This document shows positions 57,420-64,000 of a DNA stretch of 64,000 nucleotides, in pieces. The notes below the pieces were generated by a model. It was not told where the DNA came from. It saw nothing but the letters and a program-made list of their open reading frames with translations, and searched no databases. Origin of the DNA: a bacterium. Its GTDB lineage: Bacteria > Bacillota > Bacilli > Lactobacillales > Streptococcaceae. A program made the translations under genes and the position numbers. Each line of letters begins with the position of its first letter. Within the stretch, counting starts at the first letter, position 1. The stretch is from positions 62,001 through 126,000 of the forward strand of contig CAJNBT010000003.1 in NCBI GenBank assembly GCA_905221085.1. Reading direction: 5' to 3'.

Positions 57420-59384
57420 TTATTGAATATGGTTAGCTAAATCTTCCTGAGCTTTTTTATTTGACTCAGCTTTTTCTTTTAGCCATTTTTCATAGAGTTC
57501 TTGGTACTGTTTAGCAGTTACTGGCTCTTTTTGCAATTCAACATATTTGTAGTTGTCCGCATTTCCCTTATGACCAACAAATGAGAATGGACCTGTAAAC
57601 GGTACAGTCTTACGGAAGATTGGGTTGGCTCCGCCACTTTGAACTGGTAGGAAGAGGGCGCTATCTGTCAACCAAGCCTGGGCTTCAGCGTATTTTTCAT
57701 AACGAGCTTGAGTATCTGTGATTTCAGCATCTGCCTGATCCAAGAGTTTCTTGTAGTCAGCAAGACCAATCTTATCCTTAACTTCCTTGTCTTTTCCTTC
57801 AGACAAGCCCATGTTTTTCAACTGAGAACCAGTCTCTGGATCTAGAATCGCTAGGTAAGTCTTCGGATCCGAGTAGTCTCCACCCCATCCTGAGACGTCA
57901 ATATCGTAGTCTTTTTGTTCTGCTGTATCTGCAAAGTAGGTTGCCTGATCTTTTTCATCTGGAGAAAGTTGGATAACATCGATGACAACATTATCCTTAC
58001 CAAGAGTGGCTTCTACTGTTTGCTTGAGAGAACCAGCCTGTTGCACATCTAGCTTAGCGGTCTGGTCAACTGGCATATCCAAATGAATTGGGAAGGTTAC
58101 TCCCTGAGCTTGCAGACTTTCTTTAGCCTTAGCAAACTTCTCCTTAGCCTTGTCAGGGTTCAAGAAGGCTTGCTTACCATCGTTTAGGTTGATATTTGCC
58201 CAATCTTTACCGTAGTTAACAATTTTTTCATTGACAATATCACCGAAGTTCTTATCGCCAACTTGGACAAAGTTACTTGGTGTAATCGTGTTACGCAAGA
58301 TACGGTCTGCTCCATCTTCACCATTTGTCTGCGCTGCATAGGCATGACGGTCAAAGGCAAAGTTGATAGCTTGACGGAAATCTTTATTCTGCATAGCTAC
58401 GCGTGAATCTGTCTTTTCCTTATCAGACTGTTTCATAGTCTGCTTGTAGCTTTGACGATTCACATTGAAAAGATAATAGAAAGTAACTGAATTTTGCGGT
58501 GTATAGGTAATCTTGTCCTCATTTCCCTTCTTAAGCTCAGAAAAGACTGAACTTGTTGGGAAGATACGGCCATCAGTATAGTTACCATCCAAGAAACCTC
58601 TTGCAATGCTGTCTTGGTCAGAACCGTCAAAGAAAGAAAGTTTCACTTTCTCGATTTTAACATTGTCCTTATCCCAGTAATTAGGGTTTTTATCAAGTTC
58701 AATCAAAGATTTTGATGTGAATGATTTAAATAAGTAAGGACCATTTGACAAGATACTAGATGGTGTCACACTTCCAAAGTCATCTCCCTTAGACTTCAAG
58801 AAAGCTTCGTTTACCGGACTAAGAATACTTGCTGTTGTTTTAGAGTTCCAATAAGTCTCAGGCTGGTTGAGAGTGTATTGTAGCGTGTAATCATCCACCG
58901 CCTTAACACCAACAGTTCCAAAATCAGATGATTGTCCTTCAACATAGTCTGCTAGCCCTTTGATAGAGTCTTGTACCAAGTACAAGTTTTCAGCCTTTTT
59001 ATCCGCTGCATACTTAAGGCCAGTCACAAAGTCATGAGCTGTTACATCCGCATACTCTTCTCCTTCAGAAGTGTACCATTTTGCCCCCTGACGGATCTTA
59101 TAAGTGTAGGTCAAACCATCTTTTGACACAGTCCATGACTCAGCCATAGATGGGATGAGGTTGCCGTACTGGTCATTTTCCAATAAACCATCAATCAAGT
59201 TGGTTGTGATACTAGATGTAGAATCTCGGGTAGAAGTAATATAATCCAAGGTATCTGGGTTATTAACAAAGATATAGGAGTAAGTCTTGTCTGTATTACT
59301 TGATTGGGAAGCCCCACATGCCGCTAGAGCTAGACCTGCTGTCAAAGCCATAGCTCCAAAAAGCATAACTTTTGATTTCTTCAT
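57420..59384 (-). CDS. Orphan oligopeptide-binding lipoprotein (AliA/AliB/AmiA family)
   Basis: A 654-residue lipoprotein with lipobox LALAAC (Cys23) and the SBP_bac_5 fold. It shares with AmiA the blocks LDYITSTRDSTSSITTNLID, ESWTVSKDGLTYTYKIR and INFAFDRHAYAAQTNGEDGA, and the C-terminal EKWLKEKAESNKKAQEDL helix. No permease or ATPase gene is nearby, so it most likely feeds peptides to AmiCDEF, as AliA and AliB do. Which paralogue it is cannot be settled by eye. An extended -10 promoter (TGTATAAT) is at 59417-59422. Confidence 0.9.
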   Translation of the reverse strand: MKKSKVMLFGAMALTAGLALAACGASQSSNTDKTYSYIFVNNPDTLDYITSTRDSTSSITTNLIDGLLENDQYGNLIPSMAESWTVSKDGLTYTYKIRQGAKWYTSEGEEYADVTAHDFVTGLKYAADKKAENLYLVQDSIKGLADYVEGQSSDFGTVGVKAVDDYTLQYTLNQPETYWNSKTTASILSPVNEAFLKSKGDDFGSVTPSSILSNGPYLFKSFTSKSLIELDKNPNYWDKDNVKIEKVKLSFFDGSDQDSIARGFLDGNYTDGRIFPTSSVFSELKKGNEDKITYTPQNSVTFYYLFNVNRQSYKQTMKQSDKEKTDSRVAMQNKDFRQAINFAFDRHAYAAQTNGEDGADRILRNTITPSNFVQVGDKNFGDIVNEKIVNYGKDWANINLNDGKQAFLNPDKAKEKFAKAKESLQAQGVTFPIHLDMPVDQTAKLDVQQAGSLKQTVEATLGKDNVVIDVIQLSPDEKDQATYFADTAEQKDYDIDVSGWGGDYSDPKTYLAILDPETGSQLKNMGLSEGKDKEVKDKIGLADYKKLLDQADAEITDTQARYEKYAEAQAWLTDSALFLPVQSGGANPIFRKTVPFTGPFSFVGHKGNADNYKYVELQKEPVTAKQYQELYEKWLKEKAESNKKAQEDLANHIQ

Positions 59385-59471
59385 GATTATTCTCCATTTT
59401 TTACAGTATGTGAAATATTATACACCATTTGAGCAAAAATATAAAGTATTTTGAGCTTTTTTTACAAAAAT

Positions 59472-59505
59472 AAAAATCAGTAGACTCGAGTTCCTACTGA
59501 TTTTT
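59472..59505 (-). terminator. rpmH terminator
   Basis: AAAAATCAGTAG/CTACTGATTTTT stem ending in T residues, 17 bases after the rpmH stop. Confidence 0.85.
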
Positions 59506-59522
59506 GATATGGTTCGTTTGGA

Positions 59523-59657
59523 TTATGCAGCCAAAACTTTGCGTCCTTTACGACGACGAGCTGCCAATACGCGACGACCGTTTTTAGTTGACATACGGTT
59601 ACGGAATCCGTGTTTGCGCGCACGACGAAGTTTACTTGGTTGATAAGTACGTTTCAC
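59523..59657 (-). CDS. rpmH: 50S ribosomal protein L34
   Basis: A 44-residue, very basic protein (starts [19 protein letters not shown], ends [11 protein letters not shown]), unmistakably L34. It starts with GTG, preceded by a perfect AGGAGG. It stands alone with its own promoter, and no rnpA or dnaA is adjacent, as is usual in streptococci where the classical oriC block is split. Confidence 0.98.
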
Positions 59658-59731
59658 GATGAATACCTCCTCATAGATTTTGTATTCGTTTAGCCGGCTA
59701 TAAAGTGATCAGTTACTAAACATACTTTACT

Positions 59732-59760
59732 ATTCTATCTGATTCTTTTACTTTTGTCAA
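59732..59760 (-). promoter_or_regulatory. rpmH promoter
   Basis: TTGACA, 17 bases, TAGAAT on the minus strand. Confidence 0.85.
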
Positions 59761-59811
59761 TAGCTCTAGGCAAATGTTTCCAGCTTTTTAACGCTTTTTC
59801 TGATGTAAGCC

Positions 59812-61026
59812 CTATCTGCGATACTGTTTCAAGAAACGAGTCATCTTTTCTTGGATTTGGGCTAACTCATCAACACGAGGAAGGTAAACGATACGGAAAT
59901 GGTCTGGTTCCTTCCAGTTGAAGCCTCGACCATGAACCAAGAGAACCTTTTCCTGCTTCAAGAAATCAAGGACAAACTGCTCATCATCATCGATACGGTA
60001 CATATTTCGGTCGATTTTAGGGAAGATATAGAGTCCGGCTTTGGGTTTAACAGCAGACAAACCTGGGATTTCTTGAATGGCATTGTAGATGAAGTTTCTT
60101 TGCTCATAAATCCGTCCACCTGGAAGAAGCAATTCATCGACTGATTGGTGGCCACCCAAGGAAGTTTGTACGACTTGCTGGGCCAAAACGTTAGAGCAAA
60201 GGCGCATATTGGACAACATATTGAGCCCTTCGATATAGCCTTTAACGTGTGTCTTAGGACCAGACAAGACCATCCAACCCACACGAAAACCAGCGATACG
60301 GTGCGATTTTGACAGACCATTCATGCTGACACAGAAGACATCTGGTGCCAAGCTCGCCACAGGCGTATGCACATGTCCATCCATGACCATGCGGTCATAG
60401 ATTTCATCCGCAAAGATAATCAAATCGTTTTGACGGGCAATCTCAATAATCTCCAACAAGAGTTCCTTAGGATAGAGGGCTCCAGTTGGATTGTTTGGAT
60501 TGATAAGGACGATTGCCTTGGTATTGGAAGTGATTTTTGACTTGATATCGTCAATATCTGGGTACCATTCTGCAGCTTCATCACAGATATAGTGAACGGC
60601 ATTTCCTCCAGCTAGGCTGACAGCTGCTGTCCAGAGAGGATAGTCTGGCATTGGCACTAAGACTTCATCCCCGTTGTCCAAAAGCCCCTGCATGGACATG
60701 ACAATCAGTTCACTAACACCATTTCCAAGGTAGATATCATCAATATCTACGTTTGGGAATTTCTTCAATTGGCAATACTGCATGATAGCCTTACGGGCTG
60801 AGAAAATCCCTTTGGAGTCAGAATATCCTTCACTATCACGCGCATTCATAATCAAGTCATGAATGACTTCGTCTGGCGCTGTAAAACCAAATTCTGCTGG
60901 ATTTCCTGTATTCAGACGTAAAATCTTTTCTCCATTTGCTCGCATTCGCATGGCTTCTTCCAAAACAGGACCACGGATATCATAAGCAACATGCTCTAAC
61001 TTACTAGACTTGTTATATTCTTTCAT
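59812..61026 (-). CDS. Alanine/aspartate-type aminotransferase (class I, PLP)
   Basis: A 404-residue fold type I aminotransferase. The PLP Lys is in MNGLSKSHRIAGFRVGW, with INPNNPTGALYP and the Arg near the C-terminus (DHFRIVYLP). It most resembles AlaA/AlaT, which make alanine from pyruvate and glutamate. Substrate assignment is inferred. Confidence 0.9.
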   Translation of the reverse strand: MKEYNKSSKLEHVAYDIRGPVLEEAMRMRANGEKILRLNTGNPAEFGFTAPDEVIHDLIMNARDSEGYSDSKGIFSARKAIMQYCQLKKFPNVDIDDIYLGNGVSELIVMSMQGLLDNGDEVLVPMPDYPLWTAAVSLAGGNAVHYICDEAAEWYPDIDDIKSKITSNTKAIVLINPNNPTGALYPKELLLEIIEIARQNDLIIFADEIYDRMVMDGHVHTPVASLAPDVFCVSMNGLSKSHRIAGFRVGWMVLSGPKTHVKGYIEGLNMLSNMRLCSNVLAQQVVQTSLGGHQSVDELLLPGGRIYEQRNFIYNAIQEIPGLSAVKPKAGLYIFPKIDRNMYRIDDDEQFVLDFLKQEKVLLVHGRGFNWKEPDHFRIVYLPRVDELAQIQEKMTRFLKQYRR

Positions 61027-61120
61027 CTTGTTTCCTCAATTCATCGAGATAGTAACATTATACCACTAGAAAGAGAATGCGACAAGTTTACTGAAATGTG
61101 TTACTAAAATCCTACAGAAG

Positions 61121-61143
61121 AAAAACCTCACTAAAAGTGAGGC
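61121..61143 (-). terminator. Terminator after the small membrane protein gene
   Basis: CCTCAC, loop TTTTA, GTGAGG then TTTTTC on the minus strand. Confidence 0.85.
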
Positions 61144-61181
61144 CAAGACAGGGGAGATAGCAGGTATTTGCGAAAGACACA

Positions 61182-61475
61182 TCACATACCAAAAGATAAA
61201 CCTAGAAAAAGCAAGCCTAAAAAAGAGTCATAGAGAAGATTAAACATGAGGAAAAGCCCCCATATCATCAAGTAATCCCAGCGCCCACTTAGTTTTGCAA
61301 CTAGGAATAAGATTAGATGGTAGAGTAGGTGAAAGACTAAAAATCCGATAAACCCTGGATAAATAAGGGGAATCAGTCTCTCTAATTGCCAGATTATGAC
61401 AACTTCTACCAAGACTGAAACTAGGATAATTCCATAATAAAGGAAATTTAATTTTTGAAAAGCGTTTTTCATCAT
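61182..61475 (-). CDS. Hypothetical small membrane protein
   Basis: A protein of 97 residues with three membrane spans (LYYGIILVSVLVEVVIIW, YPGFIGFLVFHLLYHLILFLV and YLMIWGLFLMFNLLYDSFLG). GGGAGGGAGA precedes a double ATG, so either could start. I do not recognise the family. It is a single-gene unit. Confidence 0.75.
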   Translation of the reverse strand: MMKNAFQKLNFLYYGIILVSVLVEVVIIWQLERLIPLIYPGFIGFLVFHLLYHLILFLVAKLSGRWDYLMIWGLFLMFNLLYDSFLGLLFLGLSFGM

Positions 61476-61636
61476 TCTCCCTCCCTTCACTTCTTTCCTG
61501 CTATTCTTTCTTTTATTTTATCATATATTTATATAGATTTTAAGCGCTAAGATTCTTTTGAAAAATACTTTTTTTGCTTTACTTCTATAGTGAAAAGGTT
61601 TACAATTATAGTAAGAAAATTTCAGGAGGTTTCATT

Positions 61637-62089
61637 ATGGCACAACGTTACCAAAATATCATGGTCGCAATCGATGGTTCTAAAGAAGCGGACTTGGCTT
61701 TTGTCAAGGGAGTTCATTCTGCTCTACGAAACGACGCTAAACTCACCATCGCTCATGTCATTGACACACGCGCTCTTCAAAGCGTATCCACCTTTGATGC
61801 TGAAGTTTACGAAGAACTCCAAGTCGATGCTGAAAGTCTGATGAAAGAGTACGAAAAACGTGCTAAAGATGCTGGTGTGACAGATGTTCATATCGTCATT
61901 GAAATGGGAAATCCAAAGACCCTCTTGGCACGTACTATTCCCGATGCTGAGGAAGTGGACCTCATCCTCGTTGGCGCAACTGGTCTCAACGCCTTTGAAC
62001 GCCTCTTGGTCGGTTCTTCATCTGAATACATCCTCCGCCATGCTAAGATTGATTTGCTGGTGGTGAGAGAACAAGAAAAAACCTTATAA
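61637..62089 (+). CDS. Universal stress protein (UspA family)
   Basis: A 150-residue UspA-fold protein. It has YQNIMVAIDGSKEADLAF at the N-terminus and the nucleotide-binding motif GATGLNAFERLLVGSSSEYIL (G-2x-G-9x-G-S/T). A perfect AGGAGG precedes the ATG at 61637, ruling out a longer frame. The role is general stress adaptation; partners are not indicated by context. Confidence 0.94.
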   Translation: MAQRYQNIMVAIDGSKEADLAFVKGVHSALRNDAKLTIAHVIDTRALQSVSTFDAEVYEELQVDAESLMKEYEKRAKDAGVTDVHIVIEMGNPKTLLARTIPDAEEVDLILVGATGLNAFERLLVGSSSEYILRHAKIDLLVVREQEKTL

Positions 62090-62096
62090 TCACCAA

Positions 62097-62124
62097 GAAA
62101 AGGAGCCCCTAGCTCCTTTTTATT
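62097..62124 (+). terminator. Terminator of the universal stress gene
   Basis: AAAAGGAGC, CCCTA-type loop, GCTCCTTTTT. Confidence 0.86.
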
Positions 62125-62134
62125 TACTTTTTAT

Positions 62135-63523
62135 TTACTGTTTATTTCTCTCTTTATGGCGTTCGTAAGCCTTGAGCTGGCGCTGCAGTTCCTTTTTAAT
62201 CGCGGGTTCTGGAGCATATTTTTCTTCCCAATCATCTGGTTTTAAGATTTTATGGGTCACTGGATCAAAATGAGCCTTGCCATCTGGAAAAATTTTCCCC
62301 ATATTGGCCTGATGGACAATATCAAAAATACGTTCTGGGTCCACCCCCATCAAGACAAAACTACCATAGGTAAAATAAAGCGTGTCAATCAGGGCATCTA
62401 CCTGACCTATCAAATCTTGCTGGGCAGGCGTCTTCGTAGCTACTTTATCTGCCGCCTTATCAAGAGCTTGATGAAGTTGCGATAGAGCTTGACCAAAGTC
62501 CTCTTCAGAAGGGCTGGCAGCTCGAACAAACTCCACCAATTCTTCTATTTTAAAGCCAGCCCTATGGATAGCACCTTCTAAATCCCAAGCTCGAGGTTCT
62601 TCTTGGGTCCGTTCATCCATCATGTGGTGGAAGGTCTTGACCTTATTGAAATGATAATCACGGCTGACAAAGACCTTTTCTGAAGCCAGAACACCAAAAT
62701 GTTCCAGAGCCTTGTGGATTCCGTCTTGTTGATTGCTAGTGGTAATGTGCTTAGCAACTTCCTTGACACTGCTACTACCATTTCCCATAGCGACCGACAT
62801 ACCGACACCCGCCAGCATTTCTAGGTCGTTATCTGAGTCACCAAAGGCCATGACTTGGTTGAGATCAAAACCATATTCTTTCCCAACTCGTCGAATGCCT
62901 TCCAATTTAGAGTTTCCTTGATTGATGACATCCGCAGCAAAAGGATTGCTACGTGTCAATTTCAAGTCTTCAAAATCAGCTGCCGCCTTCTCAGATTCTT
63001 CTGGCGTCATCAGCATCAAAACTTGGTAGATAGGCTGATTCATCAGATGAAGCAGGTCTTCTTCCTTTTGGGGAACAACCTTGCTGACCATACGATTAAA
63101 GGAATGACTCACCGTCCGAGTTAAAACAGAGGGAACGAAACGACTGATTCGTTGAGAAAAAGAACCCAGACCAAAGGACATGATTTTAGAACCCAACATG
63201 GCATCCTTGGTCCCTAGGGCAATCTCCTTGCCCTCTTTTTTAGCATAAGTAATTAGATGACGCAAATGTAACTTGGAAATTGGGCTCGTGAACAAGACTC
63301 TTTCTTTATTAAAGATATACTGGCCATTGTAGGTTACCGCAAAGTCCAAATCCAAATCGTCCATCAATTCCTTAACAAAAAAAGGTCCTCGACCTGTCGC
63401 TACTCCGACAAGCACCCCTTGTTCTTTGACAATTTTAATCGCGTCCTTAGTGGATTTCAAAACACTCTTACGATCGTTGACCAAGGTTCCATCGATATCA
63501 AAAAAAACAGCTTTGACTTCCAT
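62135..63523 (-). CDS. Cof-type HAD-IIB phosphatase fused to a MazG-like pyrophosphohydrolase domain
   Basis: A 462-residue two-domain protein. Residues 1-270 are a HAD-IIB (Cof) phosphatase with FFDIDGTLVNDRKS and FGDSDNDLEMLAGVG. After a linker (about 275-315) a helical domain of about 130 residues (AWDLEGAIHRAGFKIEELVEF..QVDALIDTLYFTYGSFVLMGVDPERIF) resembles HisE/MazG-type nucleotide pyrophosphohydrolases. It probably couples two house-cleaning activities. A start ten codons earlier lacks a good site; the ATG at 63523 follows a GGGATAGG. Extended -10 TGGTATAAT at about 63556-63564. Confidence 0.85.
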   Translation of the reverse strand: MEVKAVFFDIDGTLVNDRKSVLKSTKDAIKIVKEQGVLVGVATGRGPFFVKELMDDLDLDFAVTYNGQYIFNKERVLFTSPISKLHLRHLITYAKKEGKEIALGTKDAMLGSKIMSFGLGSFSQRISRFVPSVLTRTVSHSFNRMVSKVVPQKEEDLLHLMNQPIYQVLMLMTPEESEKAAADFEDLKLTRSNPFAADVINQGNSKLEGIRRVGKEYGFDLNQVMAFGDSDNDLEMLAGVGMSVAMGNGSSSVKEVAKHITTSNQQDGIHKALEHFGVLASEKVFVSRDYHFNKVKTFHHMMDERTQEEPRAWDLEGAIHRAGFKIEELVEFVRAASPSEEDFGQALSQLHQALDKAADKVATKTPAQQDLIGQVDALIDTLYFTYGSFVLMGVDPERIFDIVHQANMGKIFPDGKAHFDPVTHKILKPDDWEEKYAPEPAIKKELQRQLKAYERHKERNKQ

Positions 63524-63588
63524 CCTATCCCAATCTCCCCTTTTGTGATACAATGATTATACCACATTTCAGAAAGAGTGAGTAAATC

Positions 63589-64000
63589 ATGCCTAAGAAA
63601 ATCCTTGTTTTACATACGGGTGGGACTATTTCCATGCAAGCCGATGCTTCTGGCGCTGTTGTGACTAGTTCAGATAATCCCATGAACCATGTGTCCAACC
63701 CACTTGAAGGAATCCAAGTCCACGCCTTGGACTTGTTTAACCTGCCAAGTCCCCACATCAAACCCAAACATATGCTGGCCCTCTACCAGAAAATTAAAGA
63801 GGAAGCAGATAACTACGATGGAGTGGTGATTACACACGGAACCGATACTTTAGAGGAAACAGCCTATTTCCTTGATACCATGGAAGTTCCCCATATGCCT
63901 ATCGTTCTAACAGGAGCCATGCGCAGCTCCAATGAACTCGGTAGTGACGGTGTTTATAATTATCTGAGTGCTTTGCGGGTAGCTAGCGATGACAAGGCTG
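63589..64000 (+). CDS. ansA: L-asparaginase, type I (partial, 3' end outside window)
   Basis: About 137 N-terminal residues are visible. The first catalytic motif is LHTGGTISMQ (nucleophilic Thr) and the second is THGTDTLEETAYFL, with the Asp-Lys partner region following in VLTGAMRSSNELGSDG. The enzyme hydrolyses asparagine. It is divergent from the HAD gene; the frame is cut by the end of the window. Confidence 0.93.
   Translation, partial: MPKKILVLHTGGTISMQADASGAVVTSSDNPMNHVSNPLEGIQVHALDLFNLPSPHIKPKHMLALYQKIKEEADNYDGVVITHGTDTLEETAYFLDTMEVPHMPIVLTGAMRSSNELGSDGVYNYLSALRVASDDKA

Overview
The window is chromosomal DNA of a low-GC Gram-positive bacterium of the Streptococcus mitis/pneumoniae group. 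The evidence is three BOX repeats, the murA-epuA-endA cluster with catalytic His160 in EndA, the amiACDEF oligopeptide permease, a PiuBCDA-type iron transporter, a YSIRK/LPNTG-anchored Endo-D glycosidase, and the hrcA-grpE operon with two CIRCE elements. Almost everything is core genome. No prophage, insertion sequence, CRISPR array or rRNA operon is visible. Comparisons with pneumococcal gene order are from memory.

Region 1 (1-15.4 kb, mostly minus strand): grpE (partial) and hrcA; a PadR regulator with two DUF2812 membrane proteins and a tandem operator; glnR-glnA with a GlnR box; a FUSC-type membrane protein; pgk; the 1703-residue Endo-D; a Na/phosphate symporter (plus strand); and pepA with a small possible bacteriocin-immunity protein. 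In pneumococci the interval between hrcA and glnA commonly holds a phase-variable type I restriction locus; here only the PadR/DUF2812 cassette is present.

Region 2 (15.4-29.5 kb): the piu iron-uptake operon, whose second permease has an in-frame stop; a tightly overlapped operon murI-rdgB-yfcE-cbpB-xerD-like-scpA-scpB-rluB-yidD; yneF; a 5'-truncated GH13 glucosidase remnant; and an aromatic amino acid (TrpXYZ-type) ABC transporter. The transporter is preceded by the most interesting element in the window: a promoter, a 19-codon leader peptide ending in Phe-Tyr-Phe-Ser-Tyr-Phe-Arg, and a chain of mutually exclusive RNA helices ending in an intrinsic terminator. This looks like a ribosome-mediated attenuator.

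Region 3 (29.5-46.9 kb): amiACDEF with a hairpin between amiA and amiC; tRNA-Cys; a CorC/HlyC-type protein; BOX; endA-epuA-murA; a DUF1146 gene that appears to be leaderless; sepM-coaD-rsmD; asnA; a BI-1 protein; a SPOUT methyltransferase; acylphosphatase; YidC; and another BOX.

Region 4 (46.9-64 kb): pflA, lysA, purR, then two housekeeping blocks. The first runs rnmV-type gene tatD, rnmV, rsmA, rsgA, rpe, thiN, rmuC, yhaM in transcription order on the minus strand. It is followed by a relic of a KimA-like APC permease that keeps only its two ends, a BOX, an orphan AliA/AliB-like peptide-binding lipoprotein, rpmH, an alanine-type aminotransferase, a small membrane protein, a universal stress protein, a HAD phosphatase with a pyrophosphohydrolase-like tail, and the 5' part of an asparaginase gene.

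Reduced or broken genes in the window (piuC, the glucosidase remnant, the KimA-like relic) suggest ongoing gene loss in transport and sugar functions compared with relatives.
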